A program made the translations under genes and the position numbers. This document shows, one piece after another, positions 7,065-14,631 of a stretch of 64,000 nt of DNA (the first letter of the stretch is position 1; the number at the start of each line of letters is the position of its first letter). The notes below the pieces were generated by a model that saw only the letters and a program-made list of their open reading frames with translations, was not told the origin of the DNA and searched no databases. This DNA comes from an uncultured Collinsella sp. (GTDB lineage: Bacteria; Actinomycetota; Coriobacteriia; Coriobacteriales; Coriobacteriaceae). The stretch spans positions 1 to 64,000 of the forward strand of contig CAUACA010000001.1 in NCBI GenBank assembly GCA_958427355.1, given 5' to 3'.

Positions 7065-7784
7065 TTAAAGCTGACGCAGGCCCTCTTCCAGGCCGGTCTT
7101 GCTGTCGGTCTTCTCATCGCGCATCTTGATGACGCGGGCGGGGACACCGGCCACGACGGCGCCGGCGGGGACGTCCTCGACGCACACGGCACCGGCAGCC
7201 ACGACGGCGCCCTTGCCCACGCGCACGCCCTCCAGGACCACGGCGTTGGCGCCGATCATGACATCGTCCTCGATGATGACGGGCGTGGCGCTGGCGGGCT
7301 CAACGACGCCTGCCAGTACGGTGCCGGCGCCGATGTGGCAGTTCTTGCCCACGGTTGCGCGGCCGCCCAGGACGGCGCCCATATCAATCATAGAGCCTTC
7401 GCCAATGACGGAGCCGATGTTGATGATGGCGCCCATCATGATGACGGCGCGGTCGCCGATCTCGACGCGGTCGCGGATGATCGCGCCCGGCTCGATGCGG
7501 GCGTTGATGCCCTTAAGGTCGAGCATGGGCACGGCAGAGTTGCGACAGTCGTTCTCGACGTCGTAGTAGTCGATGGAGTCGGCGTTGACGTCGAGGATTG
7601 CCTTGAGCTCATCCCAGTCACCAAAGACGGTCTTGCCGCGGCGACCGCCGTAGACGTGTGCATTGCCCCACTGGACCTTCATGCCCGGCTTCTCGCGCAC
7701 GTACAACTTGACGGGCGTCTTTTTGGGCGCGGTGGCGATGTAGTTGATAATCTCCTGTGCATCCATCTCGGCTGCGTTACTCAT
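7065..7784 (-). CDS. dapH: Tetrahydrodipicolinate N-acetyltransferase
   Basis: The protein acetylates tetrahydrodipicolinate with acetyl-CoA in the N-acetyl branch of the diaminopimelate/lysine pathway. Its 239 aa split into an N-terminal DapH-type domain (about 1-85, with VQWGNAHVYGGRRGKTVFGDW) and a left-handed beta-helix of hexapeptide repeats (about 90-220: RIEPGAIIRDRVEIGDRA, NIGSVIGEGSMIDMGA and so on). It follows dapB after 39 bases with AAAGGAGAG before the ATG, and is last in the lysine operon. The N-terminal domain and length favour DapH over the succinyl-type DapD. Confidence 0.92.
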   Translation of the reverse strand: MSNAAEMDAQEIINYIATAPKKTPVKLYVREKPGMKVQWGNAHVYGGRRGKTVFGDWDELKAILDVNADSIDYYDVENDCRNSAVPMLDLKGINARIEPGAIIRDRVEIGDRAVIMMGAIINIGSVIGEGSMIDMGAVLGGRATVGKNCHIGAGTVLAGVVEPASATPVIIEDDVMIGANAVVLEGVRVGKGAVVAAGAVCVEDVPAGAVVAGVPARVIKMRDEKTDSKTGLEEGLRQL

Positions 7785-7823
7785 TTGCTATCTCTCCTTT
7801 GGGCGGATTCGGTTGACACCTGG

Positions 7824-8564
7824 TTAGACAAACATGACCTGGTCGAACGTATAGAAGCCGGGTTCGCGGGTGACGAGCTTCTGCGCGGCTGCCAAGGCGC
7901 CGTTGACAAAGATCTGACGACTCGTGGCGCGGTGGGCGAGCGTGACCTCCTCGTCCTGGCCGAAAAAGCTTACCTCGTGCACGCCGGCGACGGTGCCGCC
8001 GCGCAGCGAGTGCATACCGATCTCCTTGGGGTCACGCGCGCCGCACATGCCCTCGCGGCCATAGACGGGGTGGTAGCCTGCCTCGGGCCCAGCTTCGACG
8101 ACGGCATCGAGCAGTAGCTTGGCAGTGCCGCTGGGGGCATCGACCTTTTGGTTGTGGTGCGTCTCGACGATTTCGCAGTCAAAGCCGGGCAACTCGCGCG
8201 TGGCCTGGGCCACTAGATGACGCAGGGCTGCGATGCCGATGGAGTAATTGCCCGAGTGCATAACGCGGGTGTTCTGGCCCAGCTCACGCAGACGGTCCAT
8301 CTGCTCGGGGGTGTAGCCTGTGGTGCCCGAGACCAACGCCGCGCCCGTGCGCTCGACATAGGCGACGACGGCATCGAAGGTCACGACGTTCGAGAAGTCG
8401 ATGATGACGTCGGCTGCCGGGGCGCCCTCGAGCTCGGTCAGGTCAAAACCGATCTGGGCCACGATATCAAAAACGGGCTGCCCGGCGGCATCGACAATGC
8501 TTTCGGCGGTGGTGCGGATGAGCGAGCCCATGCGGCCCGTTCCCATAATGACGGTCTTAATCAA
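7824..8564 (-). CDS. dapB: 4-Hydroxy-tetrahydrodipicolinate reductase
   Basis: The product reduces hydroxy-tetrahydrodipicolinate with NAD(P)H. The N-terminal Rossmann motif GTGRMG, SGTTGYTPEQ, and the substrate-site signature ETHHNQKVDAPSGTA (about residues 133-147) with its catalytic His and Lys are all present. At 246 aa it is normal length. Its ATG overlaps the last 8 bases of the upstream lysA-dapA frame, so translation is probably coupled. Confidence 0.95.
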   Translation of the reverse strand: MIKTVIMGTGRMGSLIRTTAESIVDAAGQPVFDIVAQIGFDLTELEGAPAADVIIDFSNVVTFDAVVAYVERTGAALVSGTTGYTPEQMDRLRELGQNTRVMHSGNYSIGIAALRHLVAQATRELPGFDCEIVETHHNQKVDAPSGTAKLLLDAVVEAGPEAGYHPVYGREGMCGARDPKEIGMHSLRGGTVAGVHEVSFFGQDEEVTLAHRATSRQIFVNGALAAAQKLVTREPGFYTFDQVMFV

Positions 8565-10866
8565 GCAGACCAGCTCCCTTCAGAGCATCGGTAAGTGCGG
8601 ATCGCGTGTCGTCTGCCATGGGGCACAGCGGCATACGGTAGTTTGCCTCGATCATGCCCATCTGGGCGAGCGCTTCCTTAACGGGGATGGGGTTGACCTC
8701 GCTAAAGAGGGCATTGATGAGCGGCTGACCGGCAATCTGGATATCGCGGGCGCGCTCCACGTCGCCGTCCAAATAGGCGCGGCACATGTCGTGCACGAGC
8801 TGCGGCTGAACATCGGCCCACACGCTGATGGTGCCCGAGGCGCCTAGGCTCATGAGCGGCACGGTAAGCGCGTCCTCGCCCGAGTACATGCGGAAGTCAT
8901 CGGATAGCAGGTGGGCGATCTTGGCCGCGTAGGCGACGTTGCCCGAGGCCTCCTTGATGCCCATGATGTTGGGGTGCGCGGCCAAGCGCTCTACGTTGCG
9001 CTCGCTGATGCCGCAGCCACAGCGGCCAGGGATGTTGTACAGAATGCAGGGGATGTCCACGGCGTCGGCGACGGTCTTAAAGTGCTGATAGATACCCTCT
9101 TCGTTAGACTTGTTGTAGTAGGGGGTAATGAGCAGCAGACCATCGGCGCCCAAGCCCTGGTAGGTGAGCGACTTGGTGAGCATGGTCTGCGTGGAGTTGG
9201 AGCCCGAGCCGGCGATGACGGGGACACGTCCTGCAACATGCTTGACCACGGCGGCGACGACGGAGTTGTCCTCGTCATCGGTCATCGTGGCACTCTCGCC
9301 GGTGGTGCCCAGGGTGAGGATGGCGTCGGTGCCGTTTTGCAGGTGGAAATCGATAAGGCGCTCGAGCGCGTCAAAGTCGACGCTGCCGTCCTTTTTAAAC
9401 GGCGTAACCAGGGCGACGATTGAGCCCTCGAGATTGCGGATGTCCATGTTCTTCTCCTTCGCCTCCGCGATCTGGATGCGTTTGTTCCATTGAGCTGCGA
9501 CTGCTAGGCGCTCGTCTTGGGCGCGACGGCGGGCACTTTCGGCGCGCGACTTGGCCAGCAGCTCTCGGCCGCACGGCAGCACGTCGAGCGTGGCAAAGTA
9601 ATCGCCCGGGCGCTCGGCGCGGCGGATAAGGTCGGCCGAGCCGTCGGGGCGCAGCAGCACCTCGGCGGAGCGCAGGCGGCCGTTGTAGTTGTAGCCCATG
9701 GAGTAGCCATGCGCACCGGTATCATGGATTACAAGCAGGTCACCCATGTCGATATGCGGCAGCTCGCGATCGATAGCGAACTTGTCGTTGTTCTCGCACA
9801 GATTGCCCGTGATGTCATAGGTGTTCGTGACGGGCGCTGTGGCCTTGTCGGCGCCGCCCGGCTGACCCATCACCGTGATGTGGTGGTAAGCGCCATACAT
9901 GGCGGGACGAATGAGGTCGACGGCACTGGCGTCCACGCCGATATAGTCCTTGTAGATCTGCTTCTCGTGGATAGCCTTGGTGACCAGGCAGCCGTAGGGG
10001 CCCATCATAAAGCGGCCCATCTCAGTGCAGATGGCCACATCGCCCATGCCGGCGGGAACCAGGATCTCGTCGTATGCCGCGTGTACTCCCTCGCCGATGG
10101 CGCGAATGTCGTTGGCCTGCTGCTCGGGCAGGTAGGGGATGCCGACGCCGCCGGACAGATTGATGAAGGCGACGTGTGCGCCGGTCTCGCGCTCCAGGCG
10201 TACGGCAAGCTCAAAGAGGATGCGCGCGAGCTTGGGGTAGTAGTCGTTGGTGACGGTGTTGCTGGCAAGGAATGCGTGGATGCCAAAGTCCTCGGCGCCC
10301 TTGGCCTTGAGCATGCGGAAGGCCTCGAAGAGTTGCTCGGTGGTCATGCCATATTTGGAGTCGCCCGGGTTGTCCATGATGCCGTTGGAGAGCTGGAACA
10401 GGCCGCCTGGATTAAAGCGGCAGCTGACCGTCTTGGGGATGGGCCCCGCAACGCGCTCAAAGAACCCGATGTGGCTGATGTCGTCAAAGTTGACGATGGC
10501 ACCCAGCTTGTCGGCGAGCTCAAAGTCGGCAGCCGGTGTGTCGTTGGACGAGAACATGATGTCGTGTCCCGTGATACCCAGTGAGCGGGCGATCATGAGC
10601 TCGGTATAGCTCGAGCAATCGCAGCCGCAGCCGTATTCGTTGAGAATGGAGATGAGCGCCGGGTTGGGGTTGGCCTTGACGGCAAAGTATTCCTTAAAGC
10701 CCGGGTTCCATGCAAAGGCGTCGCGCACTTCTTGCATGTTGCGGCGGATGCCCGCCTCGTCGTATAGATGAAACGGTGTGGGGAACTGCTCGACGATATG
10801 CTCGAGTGTCTCCTTGTCCACAAACGGCTGCTTGGCCGCATATGCCTCGTTGGGGGTCAATGCCAT
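8557..10866 (-). CDS. lysA-dapA: Diaminopimelate decarboxylase fused in frame to dihydrodipicolinate synthase (LysA-DapA)
   Basis: One uninterrupted 769-codon frame covers two enzymes. Residues 1 to about 430 are a PLP-dependent diaminopimelate decarboxylase: YFAVKANPNP with the PLP lysine, INLSGGVGIPY, CTEMGRFMMG and HDTGAHGYSMGYNYNG. Residues 474-769 are dihydrodipicolinate synthase: VALVTPFKKDGSVD, LGTTGESATM, YYNKSNEEG, YNIPGRCG and the Schiff-base lysine in GIKEASG. The linker (about 430-473) is a charged, probably helical stretch. An AAGGAG site and ATG at 9447 could allow separate synthesis of a normal-length 296-aa DapA. The fusion joins the first committed and the last step of the pathway. 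A lost stop codon or sequencing error would give the same picture. Confidence 0.88.
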   Translation of the reverse strand: MALTPNEAYAAKQPFVDKETLEHIVEQFPTPFHLYDEAGIRRNMQEVRDAFAWNPGFKEYFAVKANPNPALISILNEYGCGCDCSSYTELMIARSLGITGHDIMFSSNDTPAADFELADKLGAIVNFDDISHIGFFERVAGPIPKTVSCRFNPGGLFQLSNGIMDNPGDSKYGMTTEQLFEAFRMLKAKGAEDFGIHAFLASNTVTNDYYPKLARILFELAVRLERETGAHVAFINLSGGVGIPYLPEQQANDIRAIGEGVHAAYDEILVPAGMGDVAICTEMGRFMMGPYGCLVTKAIHEKQIYKDYIGVDASAVDLIRPAMYGAYHHITVMGQPGGADKATAPVTNTYDITGNLCENNDKFAIDRELPHIDMGDLLVIHDTGAHGYSMGYNYNGRLRSAEVLLRPDGSADLIRRAERPGDYFATLDVLPCGRELLAKSRAESARRRAQDERLAVAAQWNKRIQIAEAKEKNMDIRNLEGSIVALVTPFKKDGSVDFDALERLIDFHLQNGTDAILTLGTTGESATMTDDEDNSVVAAVVKHVAGRVPVIAGSGSNSTQTMLTKSLTYQGLGADGLLLITPYYNKSNEEGIYQHFKTVADAVDIPCILYNIPGRCGCGISERNVERLAAHPNIMGIKEASGNVAYAAKIAHLLSDDFRMYSGEDALTVPLMSLGASGTISVWADVQPQLVHDMCRAYLDGDVERARDIQIAGQPLINALFSEVNPIPVKEALAQMGMIEANYRMPLCPMADDTRSALTDALKGAGLLD
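9445..9459 (-). promoter_or_regulatory. Internal ribosome-binding site and ATG for DapA inside lysA-dapA
   Basis: On the minus strand AAGGAG lies six bases before an in-frame ATG that starts MDIRNLEGS, where free-standing DapA proteins normally begin. This suggests that DapA is made alone as well as, or instead of, as a fusion. Confidence 0.6.
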
Positions 10867-10879
10867 GTCCCGTAAACCT

Positions 10880-10944
10880 CGCTATCCAGACGGCGCCATC
10901 TGCGCATCGAATCCGCATAGCGTGGACCCAATGTCCGGATAGCG
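10880..10944 (-). promoter_or_regulatory. Possible expression platform next to the lysA ribosome-binding site
   Basis: On the minus strand CGCTATCCGGAC (10944-10933) pairs with GTCTGGATAGCG (10891-10880), 12 bp with one G-U pair. The second arm runs directly into GAGG, the likely lysA ribosome-binding site. No T-run follows, so control of translation start rather than termination is suggested. It sits between the lysine aptamer and the lysA ATG. Confidence 0.55.
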
Positions 10945-10960
10945 CTCCCGCATTGCTGCA

Positions 10961-11094
10961 GACAGTCCTGTGGGTGTTTCCCACAGGCCCACCAGGTTGT
11001 TCGTGCCCGAAAAGCCCAGTTCGGCGGGTTTCGCCTCCCCACGGGGTCAAAGCCTGCCGGCTCGCCCGCGGTTCTTCGTGCCCGCGCCTCTATC
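10961..11094 (-). ncRNA. Lysine riboswitch (L box)
   Basis: On the minus strand the leader of lysA-dapA has the L-box landmarks in order: GATAGAGGCGCG at the 5' end, GGGGAG then CGCCGAA in the core, CTGG followed by a GC-rich hairpin arm pair CCTGTGGG/CCCACAGG, and CTGTC closing the first stem with GATAG. This parallels the Bacillus lysC leader as I remember it. It is a little short, with compact arms. It should repress the lysine operon when lysine is abundant. Confidence 0.85.
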
Positions 11095-11105
11095 AAGTGG
11101 TAACG

Positions 11106-11134
11106 ACCCTACCACGTTGCACTTTACCAAACAA
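11106..11134 (-). promoter_or_regulatory. Candidate promoter of the lysine operon
   Basis: On the minus strand TTGTTT and TAGGGT are separated by 17 bases and end 12 bases before the lysine aptamer, which fits a start site at the aptamer edge. The -10 matches the consensus only moderately. Confidence 0.45.
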
Positions 11135-11244
11135 GAGTATTCGTATATAACGTTTAAAAAATGCAGGGATATGCTGGAAACATGTGCGCCACAATCCTGT
11201 ATCACAATAAGTTGCAACAGATGTGCCTCACGAAGGGATCCTCT

Positions 11245-12432
11245 ATGACCGAGCTCCAAGAACTCCGTCGCTATCGCCGCGATCTCCATCGCATTCCGGA
11301 GCTCGATTTCGATCTTCCGCAAACCATTGCCTATATCGAGGGCGTGCTGGCACCGCTCACCTGCGAAGTGACCCATCCGTGCCCCAGCTGCGTCTGCGCT
11401 TTCTTCGACGCCGGCGTTGATGCCGCGCATGCCACGGCGATTCGCGCCGATATGGATGCGCTGCCCATCGCGGAAGCGACGGGAGCGGCCTTTGCCTCAA
11501 CCCATCCCGGCAAGATGCACGCTTGCGGACATGACGGACACATGGCCATGGCGCTTGCCGCCGCGACGTATGTCGACCGTACGATTCGCGAGCATCCGGG
11601 CGCCATTAGGCGCAATGTTCTCTTTGTGTTCCAGCCGGCCGAGGAAACGACCGGTGGTGCCAAGACGGTATGCGAGAGCGGTGTGTTCGAGCGCTATGGG
11701 GCCGACCGCATTTTTGGCTTCCATGTGTGGCCCGATCTGCCCGCCGGCACGTTGGCGAGCTGCCCCGGTCCGCTGCTAGCGCGTTCGAGCGAGACGCATG
11801 TGCACATTCACGGGACGAGCATCCATATCGCCAAGACCTACGGCGTTCCCGTTGGCGAATCGCACGATGCGGCATTGGCGGCTGCCAAGTTCTTGGTTTC
11901 CGAGCGCGAACTCATGGACAAGCTGGGTGCCGACGAGCCCTGCATTGGTAAGTTCGGCTTGCTGCAGGCCGGTACCGTCTGCAATGCGGTGGCAGGGGAG
12001 GCCCATGTTGCCGGCAGCCTGCGTGTGTTTACGGACGACATGTTCGACCGTGCGCGCGAGGGCGTACGCCGTGTACTCGACGAGGCGTGCACCGCAACGG
12101 GCTGCACGTATGATCTCGACTTTGCCGAGGGCTATCCACCGGTCGATAACGACCCCGAGCTGTTTGCCAACATCACGCCTGCCTTGCCCGGGCTGCAGCT
12201 TGTAGAGGAGCCGCTGTTAATTGCCGAGGACTTTGCTTTCTATCAGCGCCATCTGCCGGGCGTGTTCTTCTTGCTGGGCACGGGTATGCCAGAGGACCAA
12301 GACAACCCGAGTGATTCGGATGGCTGCCCCGCCTATGCCACAAGCGCTCTGCATACCGATAGCATGCTCTTCGACGAGGAAATCCTACTCAAAGGCCTCG
12401 ATGTCTACAAACGATTACTTTCGCTTGACTAA
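11245..12432 (+). CDS. M20D-family amidohydrolase (candidate N-acetyl-diaminopimelate deacetylase)
   Basis: A 395-aa metallo-amidohydrolase of the peptidase M20D group, acting on N-acylated amino acids. Metal-binding motifs are ADMDALPI, HACGHDGHMAM and PAEETTGG, with a later HVWPDLPAG segment and a C-terminal EDFAFYQ...PGVFFLLG. The ATG at 11245 follows GAAGGGA. It is transcribed divergently from the riboswitch-controlled lysine operon. Since that operon carries the acetyl-type dapH, the missing N-acetyl-DAP deacetylase is the natural candidate role. Amino-acid hydrolases for hippurate or indole-acetyl conjugates share the same fold, so the substrate remains open. Confidence 0.8.
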   Translation: MTELQELRRYRRDLHRIPELDFDLPQTIAYIEGVLAPLTCEVTHPCPSCVCAFFDAGVDAAHATAIRADMDALPIAEATGAAFASTHPGKMHACGHDGHMAMALAAATYVDRTIREHPGAIRRNVLFVFQPAEETTGGAKTVCESGVFERYGADRIFGFHVWPDLPAGTLASCPGPLLARSSETHVHIHGTSIHIAKTYGVPVGESHDAALAAAKFLVSERELMDKLGADEPCIGKFGLLQAGTVCNAVAGEAHVAGSLRVFTDDMFDRAREGVRRVLDEACTATGCTYDLDFAEGYPPVDNDPELFANITPALPGLQLVEEPLLIAEDFAFYQRHLPGVFFLLGTGMPEDQDNPSDSDGCPAYATSALHTDSMLFDEEILLKGLDVYKRLLSLD

Positions 12433-12446
12433 GGCGTGAAGGACTA

Positions 12447-12523
12447 TTTGTTCTAGAAAACACGAACAAACGTACGATATAATAGAGATGTAAGTCTATA
12501 GAAACGTTTGACGTTACTAACGT
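12447..12523. promoter_or_regulatory. higBA promoter with two operator palindromes and a LexA-like site
   Basis: TTTGTTC (12447-12453) and GAACAAA (12464-12470) form an inverted repeat. It overlaps CGAACAAACGTACG (12463-12476), which differs from the CGAAC-N4-GTTCG LexA core at one base. TATAAT follows at 12478-12483. A second palindrome, ACGTTA-C-TAACGT, is at 12511-12523, just before the AAGGCG ribosome-binding site. Which one HigA binds is not decidable by eye. Confidence 0.6.
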
Positions 12524-12534
12524 AAGGCGATACT

Positions 12535-12816
12535 ATGATTGCATCGTATAAAGATGAGGATACCGAACGCTTTGCCATGGGTGTGCGGGTCAGGAGGTTC
12601 GTGCCCTTTGAGCGTGTTGCGTTGAGGAAGATTCGCCAACTGCAGGTTTGTGCTTCACTTGATGATCTTCGCGTTCCACCGGGCAACCGCCTGGAAGCTT
12701 TGAAGGGCGATCGTGCCGGTCAATATAGCATCCGTGTTAACGAGCGCTATCGGGTCTGTTTTGAGTGGAGACAGGAGATGGCTTGGAATGTCGAAATCGT
12801 CGATTATCACAAGTGA
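12535..12816 (+). CDS. higB: HigB-type toxin (RelE superfamily)
   Basis: The 93-aa basic protein is of the plasmid-maintenance killer type. It begins MIASYKDEDTERFAMG, continues RVALRKIRQLQVCASLDDLRVPPGNRLEALKGDRAGQYSIRVNERYRVCFEW, and ends in EIVDYHK. The NRLEALKGDRAGQYSIRVN core and terminal DYHK are characteristic of the HigB group, ribosome-associated mRNA cleavage factors. It precedes and overlaps higA by 29 bases, the toxin-first order of higBA modules. Confidence 0.88.
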   Translation: MIASYKDEDTERFAMGVRVRRFVPFERVALRKIRQLQVCASLDDLRVPPGNRLEALKGDRAGQYSIRVNERYRVCFEWRQEMAWNVEIVDYHK

Positions 12817-13129
12817 TGAGGCTTCGGCCGATTTGCTGTCGCCGGTGACTCCTGGTGAGCTTCTCAAAGAGGAGTTTCTTGTTCCCATGGGCATTTCTCA
12901 ATATCGTCTTGCGAAAGAGACTGGGATTCCGGCTCAGCGTATCGGGCAGATTGTCTTGGGAAAACGTCGCGTGACGGCCGACACCGACCTCCGTCTTTGC
13001 CGCTACTTTGGCCTGACGGATGGTTATTGGCTGCGCGCTCAGGTGGCGTTTGACCTTGAGGCCGAGAAAAGGCGGATCGAACCGGAACTCGGCAAGATCG
13101 TTCCTGTTCAGCAGGCCATCGCACTGTAG
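12788..13129 (+). CDS. higA: HigA-type antitoxin (XRE helix-turn-helix)
   Basis: The 113-aa protein carries an XRE helix-turn-helix: TPGELLKEEFLVPMGISQYRLA, IPAQRIGQIVLGKRRVTADT and LRLCRYFGLTDGYWLRAQ are the helix-turn-helix and dimerisation segments of HigA. The ATG lies inside the end of higB, giving a 29-base overlap that couples the two. It neutralises HigB and is expected to repress the shared promoter through the palindromes upstream of higB. Confidence 0.9.
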   Translation: MSKSSIITSDEASADLLSPVTPGELLKEEFLVPMGISQYRLAKETGIPAQRIGQIVLGKRRVTADTDLRLCRYFGLTDGYWLRAQVAFDLEAEKRRIEPELGKIVPVQQAIAL

Positions 13130-13158
13130 TGCTCAAAGATGATGGGGGTGGCGCGGCG

Positions 13159-13482
13159 ATGAGGCGATGCCGACAGTCTGCCGTTTATAGTCCCGGTGGG
13201 TGTGGCTGCGGCTTGCTGCTGCTTCCGGTTATTGCTGTGAGCATTGGCGTGATGTTTGCGCTTGCCGGGTTGGCAGCAGCGGCACTCGTGTTGCTGATTG
13301 TGGCCATTGGCGTGACGATTTGGCTTTGCCGTAATCGCGAGCAACGCCGTGCCGACGGTAAAACCAATGTCGGCTGGGTCGTCTTCCTGATTATTGCGTA
13401 CTTGCTGAGTGTCAGCTACCTGGTGTTCTTTGTCCTGTTGATGATCAGTGCCTTTACCGGGGAATCCGTCACGGTGGGTTGA
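13159..13482 (+). CDS. Small membrane protein, two transmembrane segments
   Basis: The 107-aa product has a short basic N-terminus with CGCG, a long hydrophobic stretch (about residues 17-55), a basic loop (CRNREQRRADGK) and a second hydrophobic segment (about 73-100). No family is recognised. The ATG at 13159 is chosen because a G-rich GGGGGTGG site precedes it; a GTG at 13129 overlapping the higA stop is the alternative. Location right after higA may be coincidental; it is not a known part of such modules. Confidence 0.6.
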   Translation: MRRCRQSAVYSPGGCGCGLLLLPVIAVSIGVMFALAGLAAAALVLLIVAIGVTIWLCRNREQRRADGKTNVGWVVFLIIAYLLSVSYLVFFVLLMISAFTGESVTVG

Positions 13483-13588
13483 TGCGCTGCCAGCAGACGG
13501 TTGCGCAAAGTGCGTTTGCTCAACGTTTGGATAACTGCATTGGCCGTTTACCGCAGCCTTAGCTCTCAGCTAATGAATTCAAGTTCAA

Positions 13589-13640
13589 TCCTTCCTACGA
13601 TGTGCTGTGTGCCGGCACGGTAGCCGGATCGTAGGAAGGA
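13589..13640 (+). promoter_or_regulatory. Perfect 13-bp inverted repeat masking a ribosome-binding site
   Basis: TCCTTCCTACGAT (13589-13601) and ATCGTAGGAAGGA (13628-13640) are exact complements with a 26-base loop. The right arm contains AGGAAGGA, the ribosome-binding site for the ATG at 13647. Folding would block initiation. A further short palindrome TTAGCT-CTC-AGCTAA is at 13559-13573. Confidence 0.65.
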
Positions 13641-13646
13641 TGAATA

Positions 13647-14090
13647 ATGGCAAAAGAGGGAAAGAAGCCGATCGGCAAGATTGTCCTAGGCATCATCGTG
13701 GTGCTGGTTATTGTCGGTGCCGTGGGCTCTATGGGCGACAACTCAACCGATTCGTCTGCGAGCGATTCGGCAAAACCTGCCGAGACGACACAGCAGGCTG
13801 AGGAGCGAAAAGAACCGCAAGAACCGTATACCATTGCTGACGAGGCTGAAGACACTTCCAATCAGTTTACCTATAAGATCACGGGCACGCTGACCAATAA
13901 CACGGACAAGGAAAAGAGCTACATTCAGATTGAATATGTTCTGTACGATGCCGATGGCAACCAGGTTGGAACGGCTCTTGCAAACACCAATCATCTGAAG
14001 GCGGGCGGCTCCTGGAAGTTCGAGGCGCTGGGTACGGTGTCTCCCGACCAGGTTGCTAGCTGGGAGCGTTCGGACGTAAGCGGTTTCTAG
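13647..14090 (+). CDS. Membrane-anchored FxLYD-domain protein
   Basis: The 147-aa product has one N-terminal membrane segment (about 11-29, KIVLGIIVVLVIVGAVGSM), a low-complexity Ser/Glu/Gln linker (about 32-60), and a C-terminal beta-sandwich domain with the IQIEYVLYDADGNQVGTA signature of FxLYD-like extracellular domains. It should be anchored facing outward. Function is not established for the family. Its start is fixed by AGGAAGGA, which lies in the right arm of the hairpin just upstream. Confidence 0.7.
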   Translation: MAKEGKKPIGKIVLGIIVVLVIVGAVGSMGDNSTDSSASDSAKPAETTQQAEERKEPQEPYTIADEAEDTSNQFTYKITGTLTNNTDKEKSYIQIEYVLYDADGNQVGTALANTNHLKAGGSWKFEALGTVSPDQVASWERSDVSGF

Positions 14091-14122
14091 CATGTTGCAT
14101 GCACTGGGGGAGGTGAAGTCGT

Positions 14123-14545
14123 ATGCCCGATAAAAAGCTGACCGAGGAGTTGCTCAATGAGCTTCTCGACGCGCCAAACATCGATGGCTATATCAAAGAA
14201 CACGACTTTGCCGCCCCGTCGCTTTCGGACTACCTGAAGCAGCTGCTGCAGGAAAAGGGCTTGGAGCGCTCGCGCGTGGTTCGTATGGCCGATCTCAATG
14301 AGACCTTTGGGTATCAGATCTTTACCGGTGCGCGGCATCCGAGCCGCAATAAGGTGCTGCAGATTGCCTTTGCGATGGCGCTGACGCTCAAAGAGACCAA
14401 CCGTGCGCTGACGGCTGCCGGGGTAAGCGTCCTTAACTGCAAGGACCGCCGCGATGCGATTATCATCTTTTGTATCGATCGCGGGTGCAGCCTCCAAAAG
14501 GTCAACGAGGAGCTGTATCGCTTTGGCGAGGAGACGGTGGGTTAG
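14123..14545 (+). CDS. XRE-like DNA-binding regulator
   Basis: The 140-aa protein is compatible with a helix-turn-helix domain of the Cro/XRE type in its middle: LSDYLKQLLQEKGLERSRVV, ADLNETFGYQIFTGARHPSR and KVLQIAFAMALTLKETNRAL form the expected helix pattern, followed by a C-terminal helical region with two Cys. The ATG follows GGGGGAGGTG. It lies about 90 bases before a Ser/Thr kinase-like gene, and this pairing suggests a common regulatory role, although nothing in the sequence proves it. Confidence 0.65.
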   Translation: MPDKKLTEELLNELLDAPNIDGYIKEHDFAAPSLSDYLKQLLQEKGLERSRVVRMADLNETFGYQIFTGARHPSRNKVLQIAFAMALTLKETNRALTAAGVSVLNCKDRRDAIIIFCIDRGCSLQKVNEELYRFGEETVG

Positions 14546-14631
14546 CGGTTGATATCTGAGCTGGCGGAGCTGCCGAACAACGACGCAAACGAACGGGGCG
14601 CGGATGCCATGGGGTGTCTGCGCCCTGCGCT

